Shown: positions 1-10,111 of the stretch, piece after piece
How positions within the stretch are numbered: the first letter of the stretch is position 1
Layout: the number at the start of each line of letters is the position of its first letter
Source: Candidatus Methylomicrobium oryzae
GTDB lineage: Bacteria; Pseudomonadota; Gammaproteobacteria; Methylococcales; Methylomonadaceae
Direction of reading: 5' to 3'
Assembly (NCBI RefSeq): GCF_016745425.1
Contig: NZ_JAERVK010000015.1
Coordinates: 46,582-110,581 of the forward strand
Length of the DNA stretch: 64,000 nt
Position numbers and translations under genes: made by a program
Notes under the pieces: generated by a model
The model's input: only the letters and a program-made list of their open reading frames with translations
The model's database searches: none
Told to the model about the DNA's origin: nothing

Positions 1-1106
1 CCATCAAGAACAACCTGAACACCTGCATCGAAGCGGTCAATGCGCTGGTGGCCGATACCCACTTGCTCTCCGAAGCGGCTCAGGAAGGACGTGTTCAGAC
101 GCGAGCCGATGCCAGCAAACATCTGGGCGAGTTTCGCAGCATCGTCGAGGGTATCAACGCGACACTGGAAACCATCGTGGCGCCTGTGCTTGTCGTGAAA
201 ACCGCAGCCGACGCGATTAATATAGCGGCGCGTGAAATTTCCGCCGGCAATGCCGACCTGTCTCATCGCACGGAACAGCAAGCAGCCAGCCTGGAAGAAA
301 CCGCGTCCAGCATGGAGCAGCTTGCCTCGACAGTCAAACAGAACGCCGGCAACGCGCAGCAAGCCAGCCGCATGGCGGTAGCCGCCTCGGATATCGCTGT
401 CCAGGGCGGCAGCAGGGTGCAGCAAGTAGCCGGCACGATGAAAGCGATCAATGACAGCGCGCGCAAAATCGTCGATATCATCAGCGTCATCGACGGCATC
501 GCAGGGCAAACCAATATCTTAGCGTTGAATGCCGCCGTCGAAGCGGCGCGGGCTGGCGAACAGGGTCGAGGCTTTGCGGTCGTGGCCAGCGAAGTCCGCA
601 CTCTCGCGCATCGTTCAGCGGCAGCGGCAAAGGAAATCAAGGGGCTGATCAGCGATTCGGTCGAAAGGGTGAATCATGGTACCAAGCTGGTAGGCGAAGC
701 CGGCCAAACCATGGATGAAATCGTCGATTCGGTACAGCGCGTAACCGCCATTATGGCAGAAATCGCCACCGCATCGGCTGAGCAAAGTGCGGGCATCGAG
801 CAAGTCAACCAGGCTATCGCACAGATGGACGATGTGACCCAGCAGAATGCGGCCTTGGTGGAACAAGCGGCGGCGGCCGCCGAGTCGCTGGAAGAGCAAG
901 CCGCCATGCTGGCCGAATCCATGAAGCATTTCCGCCTGGATGCTTTCGTCGAGGTGATTGCCGAAACGCACCATTCAATTCCCCAAAACACCCTCAGGCA
1001 TAGGCCGATGACGCATCTTATCCATCACGCTGCCAAATCCCTTAACATCAGTAGTCCTAAGTTGATCAAAGCCGGTCAACGCGAAGAAGAGTGGAGCGAG
1101 TTCTAG
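1..1106 (+). CDS. Methyl-accepting chemotaxis protein, C-terminal part (5' end outside window)
   Basis: The reading frame is open from the window edge (frame 3: [16 protein letters not shown]...), so the first GTG/ATG in view is not the real start. What is visible is the cytoplasmic signalling coiled coil of a chemoreceptor. The hairpin tip, [21 protein letters not shown], lies in the middle and is followed by [12 protein letters not shown]. This domain docks CheA/CheW and controls flagellar or type IV pilus output. The protein ends in EEWSEF, which fits the xWxxF-type pentapeptide that tethers CheR/CheB, so adaptation by methylation is likely. The ligand-binding part lies outside the window. 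No other chemotaxis gene is visible nearby. Confidence 0.93.
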   Translation, partial: IKNNLNTCIEAVNALVADTHLLSEAAQEGRVQTRADASKHLGEFRSIVEGINATLETIVAPVLVVKTAADAINIAAREISAGNADLSHRTEQQAASLEETASSMEQLASTVKQNAGNAQQASRMAVAASDIAVQGGSRVQQVAGTMKAINDSARKIVDIISVIDGIAGQTNILALNAAVEAARAGEQGRGFAVVASEVRTLAHRSAAAAKEIKGLISDSVERVNHGTKLVGEAGQTMDEIVDSVQRVTAIMAEIATASAEQSAGIEQVNQAIAQMDDVTQQNAALVEQAAAAAESLEEQAAMLAESMKHFRLDAFVEVIAETHHSIPQNTLRHRPMTHLIHHAAKSLNISSPKLIKAGQREEEWSEF

Positions 1107-1275
1107 GATATGCCGAGCGGTTTGCCGATTCAGATCCATGCTCCCCTGGATTCTTATCCCGAACTCAGGTTAATAGCAATCGTTCAAGTGTTGCCGCCTA
1201 AGCATGTGCAGACTTAGAAGCTTGCCTGCTTGCGGGCTCTACCTAACTTGTTTGACCTTTAGAGGGGGCGCCGGC

Positions 1276-2925
1276 TCATTCCCTGGATTCCTCTTCGCTC
1301 AAGGCGGGGGAGATGGGTGCGCCCAACATATCATCCGTCATCGGTTCCGCTGGCGGCTGCCGCCAACGCTGCGGCGGTACGATTTTCGCCGCCTCCGGAT
1401 CAGCCATGTAATGCGGCGACATGATCTGCACGCCATATTCATTGAAGGCGTCCTGAATGTTCTGGTGCAGTTCCGAGTATAGCCTCGGCATATCATCCGC
1501 CGAGGCCGCGTAGACATTCAGCTCGTACTTAACAAAGAAATCGTCCAGCACACTTTGCAGGACGAAGGGAGCCGGCTCGCGCAGTATCTGGGAGGTGCGT
1601 TCGGCCGCCATCAGCAACAGTCCATGCACTTGCCGCCAAGGCGCATCGTAACCGATCGTGACGCTGGTCGGCAGAATCAAACGCCCTTCTCCGGCCGCAA
1701 AGCTGTAGTTCGTCACTTGATTTCCCATCAGCAGAGAGTTTGGAATTGTAATTTCGACATTCTTGGGCGTGCGCAGGCGCGTCACTAAAAGCGCCACTGC
1801 GGTCACTCTGCCGGTCGTATCGCCGATCTTGACCACATCGCCGACCCGAAACCCGCGCATATAGGTCAACACCACGCCAGCGACCATATTCGCAATCAAA
1901 GAGGTCGAGCCGAGTGAAAACAGTACGCCAAGAAAAATTGAAATGCCTTCGAAGGCGCGCGATTTTGAACCGGGAATATACGGATAGGCGACTACAATCG
2001 CAAAGATAATAATCAAAAAACGGCAAATCTTATAAGTTGGGGTGGCCCATTCGGAATAGAAGCCCTCGAGAGTAATTTCTCCTTTTTCGAGCGCAAAGAA
2101 AAAAAATCGTAAGATGCCGAGCAGCCAGCGCACAACGAAAAATAAAATAATCAAGAAAAGCAGATTGGGCAATTCCTCCCACACATCCCTGCCGATCTGC
2201 CTGACCTGCTCGGCAAGGGTAAGAAACAGGCGTTCCGCAAAAGTCCGCGTCCAGGGAAAAAAGCTCAAAATAAGACTGAAATACAGATAGAGGCTGCCGG
2301 CCACAATCAGCAGCCGCAACAACTTAGCACTCCCCGCGAGTACTCCCAGGATGACGAATTCGAAAATGCGGATATTCGTTTGGGCCAGCCTCCCCCGAAT
2401 CCTCGGTTCTAAACCGTACTTTACCTTATCAAAAAGCCGGAAAAGTACGGAAATAAAGGCGGCTAACAAAGCAGTCGCCATCAAAGCGAAGAGCAAGCCG
2501 TAAAGCAGATTACTGAGGCTATGCGCCTCCCGGTATTTGATGATCGAAGCACGGACTTTGTCCGCCAATCGGGCCGCTCGCTCTTGACGCGAAACGCCTT
2601 CGCCAGCCACATCGGGGTCCAGCACCGACACAACAATTTTGTCGCCGGCCGTTACATCCGAGGAAAGCTCATCGCTGACTACAGTGATGCTGTCGATACT
2701 CAGATAAGGGTCTTCGGCCAGACGCTTGATGCGTTCGGCGATGCTATCGGCCCGAAATCGGGCCGGAATGCTTTTCAGTCGGCGCACCTGAAACAGTGCC
2801 TCACCGTCCAATACGACAGCCGCCGATTCCGACGCGGTTACGGTTGTCGTTTCGGCTGCCCCGACCCAGTTTCCCATCACGAACCAGACCACCATCACCA
2901 ACCCGAGCAATAAACGGATATTCAT
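1276..2925 (-). CDS. MscS-family mechanosensitive ion channel, large variant
   Basis: 549 residues, longer than E. coli MscS (286 aa). There is an N-terminal signal peptide (to about residue 24) and a periplasmic region of about 110 residues, then several membrane segments (about 140-350). The MscS core follows: the TM3-like helix FLGVLFSLGSTSLIANMVAG, then RGFRVGDVVKIGDTTGRV and TPKNVEITIPNSLLMG, which are hallmarks of the MscS beta domain. The inferred role is relief of turgor under osmotic downshock; the periplasmic region may sense envelope state. It stands alone, with a long leader region to the next gene. The C-terminal tail is acidic and proline-rich. Confidence 0.92.
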   Translation of the reverse strand: MNIRLLLGLVMVVWFVMGNWVGAAETTTVTASESAAVVLDGEALFQVRRLKSIPARFRADSIAERIKRLAEDPYLSIDSITVVSDELSSDVTAGDKIVVSVLDPDVAGEGVSRQERAARLADKVRASIIKYREAHSLSNLLYGLLFALMATALLAAFISVLFRLFDKVKYGLEPRIRGRLAQTNIRIFEFVILGVLAGSAKLLRLLIVAGSLYLYFSLILSFFPWTRTFAERLFLTLAEQVRQIGRDVWEELPNLLFLIILFFVVRWLLGILRFFFFALEKGEITLEGFYSEWATPTYKICRFLIIIFAIVVAYPYIPGSKSRAFEGISIFLGVLFSLGSTSLIANMVAGVVLTYMRGFRVGDVVKIGDTTGRVTAVALLVTRLRTPKNVEITIPNSLLMGNQVTNYSFAAGEGRLILPTSVTIGYDAPWRQVHGLLLMAAERTSQILREPAPFVLQSVLDDFFVKYELNVYAASADDMPRLYSELHQNIQDAFNEYGVQIMSPHYMADPEAAKIVPPQRWRQPPAEPMTDDMLGAPISPALSEEESRE

Positions 2926-3154
2926 GAATTCTCTCTCTGTTTACGGCCTTATGAACTGTTTTCGCTTGAAAAATTTGCCTCTTTCCCGAAAAACCCGCTA
3001 TTGTTAATACAAACTGGTTATCCGGTATTGCATAGGCGTATAAGCCGTGATCCGGTTGCCGTCATAAAGCACGAGATGTTTTTTTCGCCATCGCTATGTT
3101 CAACTTCGACGCGTAATTCATTAGGCCGGCTGACGGTTACACTCTTTTACAAGG

Positions 3155-4120
3155 CTAAAGCCCTTCTCCCCATCGATACTGCCAAGTAATCCCGACCGTA
3201 TCGAAAAAGCCGCCGGTTCGTGAATGAACGACGGTATTGCCGAAAAGCTTAATCGAATTCTGGCGATTGATCGGAAATGAAAGCGTGCCGCCGACGCGCC
3301 AGTTTTGCTGTAAGTTATCGGAGAGTCTTCCATCAATGGTGGCACGTCCTCCGGTGTAATAATTAGCATCCACCGCACCCCATATGCCTTTTCCGAAACT
3401 GTAAATGAGATGCCCCTGCAGCGCATAAATAGGAGACTGTTCCAGCCGCACCCCGACTCCCTGACTTGCAGAGACAGGGACGAACTGATCGTCGTTATCG
3501 GTAAATACAAACACGCCGGCGGCAAATTCGGCAATCAAAGGCCCCCACGCTTTGGAAAGCCCGATTTCAGGTTTAATCGACCAGCGATTGGTGCCGATAT
3601 TGACGATTTTATCGGATTGGTATCGTCCTCCCGGCGGCGAAACCGCCAGGCTCGCACCGATAATCGTGTCCTGTTTGTAAGCAGCGAATTCTTTCACCGA
3701 TAGGGCCGGAGCCCCGTAAAGATTGACGTAGAAACGAAAGACCGGATCGGCAAATCCCGAGGTTTCTCTACGTCTTGGCTGCCCTAAAAAATCCGCCTGT
3801 CCGGACACCCAGACTTCCGGAACGATGATGTCGACCTTACCCGATGCTCCCCAGACATCAAGCGAGCGGACATAGGCAAGAACCGTGCTGTTGATTTCCA
3901 TTTTGCCGTTTTTAATCGGCACCGACGGGGCAAATGCAACGTTGCCTTTGGTAAAAGCATAACCGGCGAGCAGAAAATTAACGCCCACCGGAATGTTCGA
4001 ATAAGCCCTGGGCTCTATATCGGTCGCTAACGCCACTGAAGAAGAAGCCAGTCCAATCGCTGCCAAAGCTCCCCATCCGACTAAACGGGATAACGGCATT
4101 CGTACAGGGGAAAAGCGCAT
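3155..4120 (-). CDS. Outer-membrane transporter-like beta-barrel (MetA-pathway phenol degradation family)
   Basis: 321 residues with a signal peptide ending near ATDIEP. The start at 4120 is chosen because GGAGG stands about 7 nt upstream; a longer frame would need a TTG start. The body is alternating hydrophobic/aromatic strands with repeated YxF/WxY patterns, and the C-terminus ends in an aromatic strand (WQYRWGEGL). It resembles the putative 'MetA-pathway of phenol degradation' outer-membrane family, whose substrates are mostly unknown. It lies 84 bp downstream of the DUF4410 lipoprotein gene on the same strand and is probably co-transcribed with it. A second family member is at 19503. Confidence 0.75.
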   Translation of the reverse strand: MRFSPVRMPLSRLVGWGALAAIGLASSSVALATDIEPRAYSNIPVGVNFLLAGYAFTKGNVAFAPSVPIKNGKMEINSTVLAYVRSLDVWGASGKVDIIVPEVWVSGQADFLGQPRRRETSGFADPVFRFYVNLYGAPALSVKEFAAYKQDTIIGASLAVSPPGGRYQSDKIVNIGTNRWSIKPEIGLSKAWGPLIAEFAAGVFVFTDNDDQFVPVSASQGVGVRLEQSPIYALQGHLIYSFGKGIWGAVDANYYTGGRATIDGRLSDNLQQNWRVGGTLSFPINRQNSIKLFGNTVVHSRTGGFFDTVGITWQYRWGEGL

Positions 4121-4204
4121 GCTCCTTACCTCCACACCGCGCAATTTGTTCCTGATAGAGCCCAAACCTTGTTTTTCCGCCCGTAGAGGATTATTCCAGT
4201 TCCA

Positions 4205-4858
4205 TTACCGAATCCAGCCCTGCTGCTGAAACCGCATTCTCAACCTCTCACTGATCTCATCGACGATCTGCCGGGTTCTGCCTTCGATTTTGCTGTTGCC
4301 GCTCGCCTCGCCGTAAACCTTCATGCCCGCATTAACAATCAGGCCAGCCGGACTGCCGCTGGCAATCGCGCCGGCAACACCCAGGACAGCGCCCGGGGTT
4401 TTACCGCCGCCCGCATCGCCGGTGCCGCCGCCCACTCTTCTGAGCCCTTGAGGAGTCATTTGAAAGCCTTCAACCTGCACCTTCAATTCCGATGCGCCTG
4501 AACCGAAGCCGAGGGTGATGCGCTTTGCGGCACTCCCTTCATCTACCATCAGGATTTTGCCCTGAAGAACGATATCGCCGATCTGCACATTGGTCGTTTG
4601 TGAACCCGGCTCGGCCGCCAGTCCCATTTGGCGGATGTTGCCGATAAGATCGCTTGCAATTTCCCTGCCGATTTCCGCTTGCTGGGAAGAATTAGTCCCA
4701 TACGCCGGCGTAAAGTCATAAACCCAGATTTGGCTGGGCCGCGGTAAGTGTTCGTACAGCGCAGATTCCGGATTCGCTGTGACGCTGGTCGAGGCGCACC
4801 CGGCCATTATCCATACCATTAAAATGCTCAAAACGATTTTGAATAATTTGGTTTTCAT
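4205..4858 (-). CDS. DUF4410-type lipoprotein
   Basis: 217 residues. The start has a lipoprotein signal: a hydrophobic segment and then the lipobox MAGC at about residues 18-21, so the mature protein is lipid-anchored in the envelope. The body resembles DUF4410 (a glycine-rich middle with SAAKRITLGFGSGASELKVQV). Its molecular role is not known. A copy of the 16-bp TTGGAC motif lies 64 bp upstream of the start, with a TAAAAT hexamer 24 nt after the motif. It is probably the first gene of an operon with the outer-membrane protein at 3155. Confidence 0.75.
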   Translation of the reverse strand: MKTKLFKIVLSILMVWIMAGCASTSVTANPESALYEHLPRPSQIWVYDFTPAYGTNSSQQAEIGREIASDLIGNIRQMGLAAEPGSQTTNVQIGDIVLQGKILMVDEGSAAKRITLGFGSGASELKVQVEGFQMTPQGLRRVGGGTGDAGGGKTPGAVLGVAGAIASGSPAGLIVNAGMKVYGEASGNSKIEGRTRQIVDEISERLRMRFQQQGWIR

Positions 4859-4921
4859 TTGTTGGATCCCTGATTTAAATGGCCGTCTTGTATTTTAAGC
4901 ATCCCCCTACCGATTTTGCTA

Positions 4922-4937
4922 TTGGACTTTAGACCCA
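4922..4937 (-). promoter_or_regulatory. Regulon motif copy a (TTGGACTTTAGACCCA), serving the gene at 4858
   Basis: One of six related 16-bp imperfect inverted repeats in the window. Read in the direction of the gene, CCAA is followed 24 nt later by TAAAAT, a good -10. That places the motif centre near -44, where class II activators bind. The binding protein is not known; the FixJ-type regulator at 24614 is the obvious candidate. Confidence 0.6.
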
Positions 4938-4982
4938 CAACTTCCCTTCCAGATTGCCGGGCAAGCCCACCGGCAACCGATA

Positions 4983-4998
4983 TTAGCCTAAGGTCCAA
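4983..4998 (+). promoter_or_regulatory. Regulon motif copy b, serving arylsulfatase at 5076
   Basis: The plus strand reads TTAGCCTAAGGTCCAA, the reverse of the TTGGACYTTAG form. TACAAT follows 24 nt after the CCAA end, and the sulfatase start lies 78 bp downstream. Copies a and b stand back to back in the 217-bp divergent region, so both operons may be switched together. Confidence 0.6.
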
Positions 4999-5075
4999 TT
5001 CCGAGAGCAACTTATGCAGTAGTACAATCCGAAAGGATCATTTTTTAGATTAACCATAGAATGGGAGAAGATAAA

Positions 5076-7442
5076 ATGAAAAAGCTCAAAATTTCGAGCA
5101 CGGTTATCTCTATTGCATTACTATGGATGGGAGTGCACACGGTCGCTCAGGCCGCCCCTCCGGAAGCCGATGGGTTGAGCCGCACCATCTTGCCCATTCC
5201 CGAGCCCAAGCAGGCGCCGATCAAGGAACTCGACGTTCGGAAGGCCAAGGCGCCGCCGCGTTTCGAAGTCAAGGCGCCCCCCGGTGCGCCGAACGTGGTT
5301 GTGGTGCTGCTCGACGACATGGGCTTCGGCACCGCGAAAACCTTTGGCGGCCCTGTCGAAATGCCGACCCTGGATCGTCTGGCTCAGGGAGGTCTGCGCT
5401 ACAACAACTTCCATACCACCGCACTGTGTTCACCGACCCGCCAGGCGCTGAAGACAGGCCGCAATCACCACACCGGCAACACCGGCTCGATCATGGAAAC
5501 CTCCACCGCCTTCCCCGGCAATACCGGAGCCCTGCCCGGCAGCGTGGCATCGGTAGCCGAGATGCTGCGGCTCAACGGCTACAACACTGCCGCGTTCGGC
5601 AAATGGCATGAAACCGCGCCCTGGGAGATCAGCGTTTCGGGACCTTACGCCCGCTGGCCCACCCTGCAAGGATTTGACAAGTTCTACGGCTTCATGGGCG
5701 GCGAGACCAACGAATGGTCGCCGTCTATCTACGATGGCGTAACCAAAGTCGAACCGCCGCATGACCCGAATTACCATTTCAGCAGCGACATGACCAATCA
5801 GGCCATCGCGTGGGTACGCTACCAGCAGGCTTTGACGCCGGACAAGCCGTTCTTCGTCTACTTTGCGCCGGGCGCGACCCATGCACCGCACCATGTGCCA
5901 AAAGCATGGGCCGATAAATACAAAGGCAAATTCGACCAGGGATGGGATCAAATGCGCGAGGAAACGCTCAAGCGGCAGATCGAACTTGGCATTGTGCCTC
6001 CCCATACTCAACTGGCCGGCAAGCCCGAAGCGATCAAGGATTGGAACACGCTCAACACCGATGAAAAGAAATTGTTCACGCGACAGGTGGAAGTGTTTGC
6101 GGGTTTTGCCGAACATATCGACCACGAAATCGGCCGCCTGGTCAAAACACTTGAAGACCTGGGTGAATTGAACAACACCCTGTTTATCTATATCGCCGGC
6201 GATAACGGCGCCAGCGCCGAAGGCGGCATGAACGGCATGTTCAGCGAGATGACCTATTTCAACGGCGTGCAGGAAACGGTCGAAGATCAACTCAAGCACC
6301 TGGATCATTGGGGCGGGCCCGAAACCTACCCCCACATGGCGGCGGGCTGGGCCGTGGCTTTCGACACTCCCTTCATGTGGACCAAACAGGTGGCATCGAA
6401 TTACGGCGGGACGCGCAACGGCATGGTTATCCACTGGCCCAGAGGAATTAAAGCCAAAAACGAAATACGCAATCAGTTCCACCATGTTGTCGATATCGTT
6501 CCGACTATTCTTGAAACGGCGCATTTGCCCGAACCGCAAGTGGTCAACGGCGTCAAGCAAACGCCGATCGAAGGCGTGAGTCTGGCCTACTCGTTTGATG
6601 ACGCCAAGGCCAAAGAGCGGCATGGCACCCAGTATTTCGAGATTTTCGGCAACCGCGCGATTTACCACGACGGCTGGCTGGCCGGCACGGTGCACCGGGC
6701 GCCCTGGGAGATTCAGGTCCGTCACCCGCTCGCAGAAGATGTTTGGGAACTCTATGATGTGCGGAAGGACTTCAGCCTGACCAGTGACCAAGCCAAGGCG
6801 AACCCTAAGAAACTCGGGGAGATGCAAAAACTGTTCATGACTGAAGCAGCCAAATACAAGGTGCTGCCAATCGACGACCGCGTGTTCGAACGCATCACCG
6901 CTTCCGATGTGGGACGGCCTGACGTGATGGCCGGGCGTACCTCGCTGACACTCGGTGAAGGCATGACCGGCATGATGGAAAACGTATTCATCGACGTCAA
7001 GAACCGCGCCCACACGATCACCGCCGAGGTCGACATACCGCAAGGCGGGGCGAACGGGGTGATTCTGGCGCAAGGCGGCCGTTTCGGCGGTTGGTCCTTG
7101 TACATGAAGGACGGCAAACCTGCCTACACCTACAACTTTCTAGGCTTGAACCAGTACACGGTAGCAGCATCCGAAATCCTGTCTGAAGGTAAAACCAAGC
7201 TGGTGTTCGACTTCGCTTATGAAGGCGGCGGCATGGGCAAAGGCGGCATTGGAACCCTATCGGTCAATGGCCGCAAGGTCGTCGAAGGCCGTATCGAACG
7301 GACACAAGCGAGGTTTTTCTCGGCCGACGAAACCGCCGATGTCGGTATCGACGATGCAACGCCGGTCGTCGCAGGCATCGGCGAAGGATCGGAAACACGC
7401 TTCAGCGGCAAAATCGAAAAAGTGGTGATTGAAGTGAAATAG
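5076..7442 (+). CDS. Arylsulfatase (Cys-type sulfatase), paralogue 1
   Basis: 788 residues from the ATG at 5076, preferred over 5061 because GGGAG lies at the right distance. There is a Sec signal peptide (to about VAQAA), then the sulfatase domain with metal-binding LLDDMGFG (about residues 78-85). The core is LCSPTRQALKTG, whose Cys (about residue 118) must be converted to formylglycine; no formylglycine-generating enzyme is visible in the window. GDNGASAEGG and KYKGKFDQGWD are typical of large periplasmic sulfatases. The C-terminal 200 residues form a beta-rich region (GGRFGGWSLYMKDGKP). The predicted reaction is hydrolysis of sulfate esters in the periplasm; the substrate is unknown. It is closely related to the gene at 16553. 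Confidence 0.93.
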   Translation: MKKLKISSTVISIALLWMGVHTVAQAAPPEADGLSRTILPIPEPKQAPIKELDVRKAKAPPRFEVKAPPGAPNVVVVLLDDMGFGTAKTFGGPVEMPTLDRLAQGGLRYNNFHTTALCSPTRQALKTGRNHHTGNTGSIMETSTAFPGNTGALPGSVASVAEMLRLNGYNTAAFGKWHETAPWEISVSGPYARWPTLQGFDKFYGFMGGETNEWSPSIYDGVTKVEPPHDPNYHFSSDMTNQAIAWVRYQQALTPDKPFFVYFAPGATHAPHHVPKAWADKYKGKFDQGWDQMREETLKRQIELGIVPPHTQLAGKPEAIKDWNTLNTDEKKLFTRQVEVFAGFAEHIDHEIGRLVKTLEDLGELNNTLFIYIAGDNGASAEGGMNGMFSEMTYFNGVQETVEDQLKHLDHWGGPETYPHMAAGWAVAFDTPFMWTKQVASNYGGTRNGMVIHWPRGIKAKNEIRNQFHHVVDIVPTILETAHLPEPQVVNGVKQTPIEGVSLAYSFDDAKAKERHGTQYFEIFGNRAIYHDGWLAGTVHRAPWEIQVRHPLAEDVWELYDVRKDFSLTSDQAKANPKKLGEMQKLFMTEAAKYKVLPIDDRVFERITASDVGRPDVMAGRTSLTLGEGMTGMMENVFIDVKNRAHTITAEVDIPQGGANGVILAQGGRFGGWSLYMKDGKPAYTYNFLGLNQYTVAASEILSEGKTKLVFDFAYEGGGMGKGGIGTLSVNGRKVVEGRIERTQARFFSADETADVGIDDATPVVAGIGEGSETRFSGKIEKVVIEVK

Positions 7443-7645
7443 CGGTGACGCTGTTGTTTCCGAAGTAAAGCGCGATTTTTACATAGTCTTGGCGCCTAGA
7501 AAACTTACCGGCGGCGCCCGTTCGCGCCGGGCTCCCGGATATTCCCGATGGACGGCGGAATCCGCCCGCAGCCGAGATTTTACGATAGCTAATTCGGTAA
7601 CTTGATACTATAGTCCGCCAAATTCCCATGAGCGGCAGGTAAAAA

Positions 7646-10045
7646 ATGATGAAACGCCCACTCATTCTGCTCTGTTTTATGGTTTTTACCGGCTGCGCTT
7701 CCTTGGTCTATCAGGCCGAAAATTATCCGGCTTTGTACGGACCTTCCGAGCCTAAGCAGCGGCGTCTGACGCAAGAACAGGCAATGCTGGATCGGCAGCG
7801 CAACAGGGTCTCATTTTCCCGAGACGTCAAGCCGATCCTGGATTCGCGCTGCGTGGTCTGCCACGGCTGTTATGATGCGCCGTGCCAGTTGAAGCTTGGC
7901 TCTATCGAAGGCATAGACCGCGGCGCTACCAAACGCAAGGTCTACGATTTCGCGCGCTTCAAAGCGGCCGAACCAACCCGGCTTTTCATCGATGCCCAGG
8001 ATACGGCGGGCTGGCGGCAGAAGGAGTTCTATCCGATTTTGAACGAGCGCCGCGATGGAAAAGAGGCGAATCTGGATAATTCGGTCCTGGCCAAATTGAT
8101 TCGGTTAAAACGCGAGCATCCATTGCCAACCTCAGGCAAGCTCGACCAGGATTATGATCTTGAATTCAGCCGCGATTTGCTGTGTCCGACGGTAGAGGAG
8201 TTCCCCAAATATCAGCGCCAACATCCCCAATGGGGCATGCCTTATGCGATGCCCGGACTGTCTCCGAAAGAAGAAGCGACACTCTTGCAATGGCTGCAGG
8301 AAGGGGCAAAAGCAGAACCGCTGCCGCCGCTGTCGAGCGAATCCGGTCCGACGATTGCAAAATGGGAAACTTATCTCAACGGCCCTACCTTCAAGCATAA
8401 ACTCGTTTCCCGTTATCTGTATGAGCATCTTTTCATCGGCCATCTACATTTCCAGGGCCATCCCGAGCATGAGTTCTATCGTTTGGTGCGCTCGAAAACG
8501 GCCCCGGGAATTCCGATCGAGGAAATCCAGTCGGTGCGACCTTACGACGATCCGGGCACGGTCAATTTTTATTACCGTTTGCGGCCGCAGACCGAAACGA
8601 TCGTCGATAAGATTCACTTCGTTTACGAACTCAGCGATCGGAAGATGCAGCGCTATGACGAGCTGTTCTTCCGGCCGAATTATCAAGTCACCTCATTGCC
8701 TTCCTATCGCCCCGAAGTCGCGGCGAATCCGTTCAAAACCTTTATCGAGTTGCCCCTGGCCTCGAAATACCGTTTTCTGCTCGATGATGCCGAATATTTC
8801 GTATCCGGTTTCATCAAAGGCCCGGTGTGCCGCGGCGAAATCGCAACCGAAAGTATTCGGGATCAGTTCTGGGTCGTTTTTTCCCAGCCGGGCCGGTTTT
8901 ATCCTGAAAAAGTAGCCAAGGCGCTTGCCGACAATAACCAGATTCTGGCATTGCCCGGAGAAGAAGGCGATCAAATCGGCCTGATGGGGTGGACCAAGTT
9001 CGATGTTTTCGGCAGGCAATACCTGAAAAAGAAAGACCGGTTCATCGATTTGTTGCTCGCCAAGGACCAGGGCTTTGGGCTCGAAAATATCTGGGACGGC
9101 GACGGCATGAATCGGAATGCGGCGCTGACCATTTTCAGGCATTTCGACAGCGCGACCGTTACGCAAGGCCTTATCGGCGATACGCCGCTGACGGCCTGGG
9201 TAATCGATTATCCGATTTTCGAACGGCTGCATTATCTGTTGGTTGCCGGGTTTAATGTCTACGGCACGGCAGGGCATCAGGTCGCCAGCCGAACCTATAT
9301 GGATCTTTTGCGTCAGGACGGCGAGGATAATTTCCTGCGTTTCATGCCCGGGAAGCAGCGCCAGGCGATTTATAACAGCTGGTATCAAGGCTTCAAAGGA
9401 CTCAGAACGGCCGAAGCCTTGTTCAGCATCGGTCACGAGACCCGGATTAACTACCGAGGCACGGATTACAAGCAGGAATTTTTCGACCAGGTCAGGCAAC
9501 GCCTCGGCAAGGCCGCCGGTTTCGTCGACAGCATCAATCAGTGCCGGCAGGAGCCTTGCGACCGAGCGGGCGCAACACCCCTCCAGCAGGAAGTCGACCG
9601 CAAATTGCGCAAGCTGACGAAACTGCAAGGGCTCGAATTAGGCGCACTGCCCGAAATGTCGCTGCTTCGGGTCAAAACCGGCGATCCCGAAGGCGACCTG
9701 GTCTATACCCTGCTGATCGATAAAGCCTATAGCAATATCTCGAAGATGGTATCCCTGGGCTCCCGAAGACTGCCGAAAAATGACAGGATTACGATCATCC
9801 CAGGTTTTGTCGGCAGCTATCCCAACTTTTTCTTCAGCGTCGAAAAAAATCGGCTTGGCGAGTTCATCGAACAAATTCGTACCGCCAAAACGGACTCCAA
9901 TCTAGAGCAATTCTACAGCCGATTCGGCATACGCCGAACGAATCCTGAAATCTGGCATTATTCGGACTGGTTTAACGAGCAGCATAAAAAATACCGCGGC
10001 TTACAAGCGGGGCTGCTCGACTTGAGCCGTTATGAAAACCTGTAA
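7646..10045 (+). CDS. cti: Fatty acid cis/trans isomerase (Cti)
   Basis: 799 residues. The lipobox FTGC (about residues 13-16) suggests a lipid-anchored periplasmic form, whereas classic Cti has a cleaved signal peptide. A c-type heme site follows at CVVCHGCYDAPCQLKL (about residues 71-86), characteristic of Cti. Cti converts cis-unsaturated membrane fatty acids to trans without new synthesis and so stiffens the membrane quickly under solvent or heat stress. The whole length matches the family, including the conserved C-terminal third. An AGGT ribosome site precedes ATGATG. It lies 200 bp after the sulfatase gene on the same strand and may belong to the same stress operon. Confidence 0.92.
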   Translation: MMKRPLILLCFMVFTGCASLVYQAENYPALYGPSEPKQRRLTQEQAMLDRQRNRVSFSRDVKPILDSRCVVCHGCYDAPCQLKLGSIEGIDRGATKRKVYDFARFKAAEPTRLFIDAQDTAGWRQKEFYPILNERRDGKEANLDNSVLAKLIRLKREHPLPTSGKLDQDYDLEFSRDLLCPTVEEFPKYQRQHPQWGMPYAMPGLSPKEEATLLQWLQEGAKAEPLPPLSSESGPTIAKWETYLNGPTFKHKLVSRYLYEHLFIGHLHFQGHPEHEFYRLVRSKTAPGIPIEEIQSVRPYDDPGTVNFYYRLRPQTETIVDKIHFVYELSDRKMQRYDELFFRPNYQVTSLPSYRPEVAANPFKTFIELPLASKYRFLLDDAEYFVSGFIKGPVCRGEIATESIRDQFWVVFSQPGRFYPEKVAKALADNNQILALPGEEGDQIGLMGWTKFDVFGRQYLKKKDRFIDLLLAKDQGFGLENIWDGDGMNRNAALTIFRHFDSATVTQGLIGDTPLTAWVIDYPIFERLHYLLVAGFNVYGTAGHQVASRTYMDLLRQDGEDNFLRFMPGKQRQAIYNSWYQGFKGLRTAEALFSIGHETRINYRGTDYKQEFFDQVRQRLGKAAGFVDSINQCRQEPCDRAGATPLQQEVDRKLRKLTKLQGLELGALPEMSLLRVKTGDPEGDLVYTLLIDKAYSNISKMVSLGSRRLPKNDRITIIPGFVGSYPNFFFSVEKNRLGEFIEQIRTAKTDSNLEQFYSRFGIRRTNPEIWHYSDWFNEQHKKYRGLQAGLLDLSRYENL

Positions 10046-10111
10046 GTACGACATTGTCCTACTAAACCGTATACTCGAACCGAAAATGCCCGGAATCGGC
10101 AGCTATGACGG

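Noticed and set aside
5121-7073. Long minus-strand frames opposite sulfatase 1 (also opposite sulfatase 2 at 16955-18274)
   Set aside because: Mirror frames of a GC-rich coding sequence; both paralogues show the same shadows.
7500-7620. TTGGCGGACTATAG near the cti start as a further regulon motif
   Set aside because: It lacks the inverted-repeat layout and the -10 spacing of the six accepted copies.
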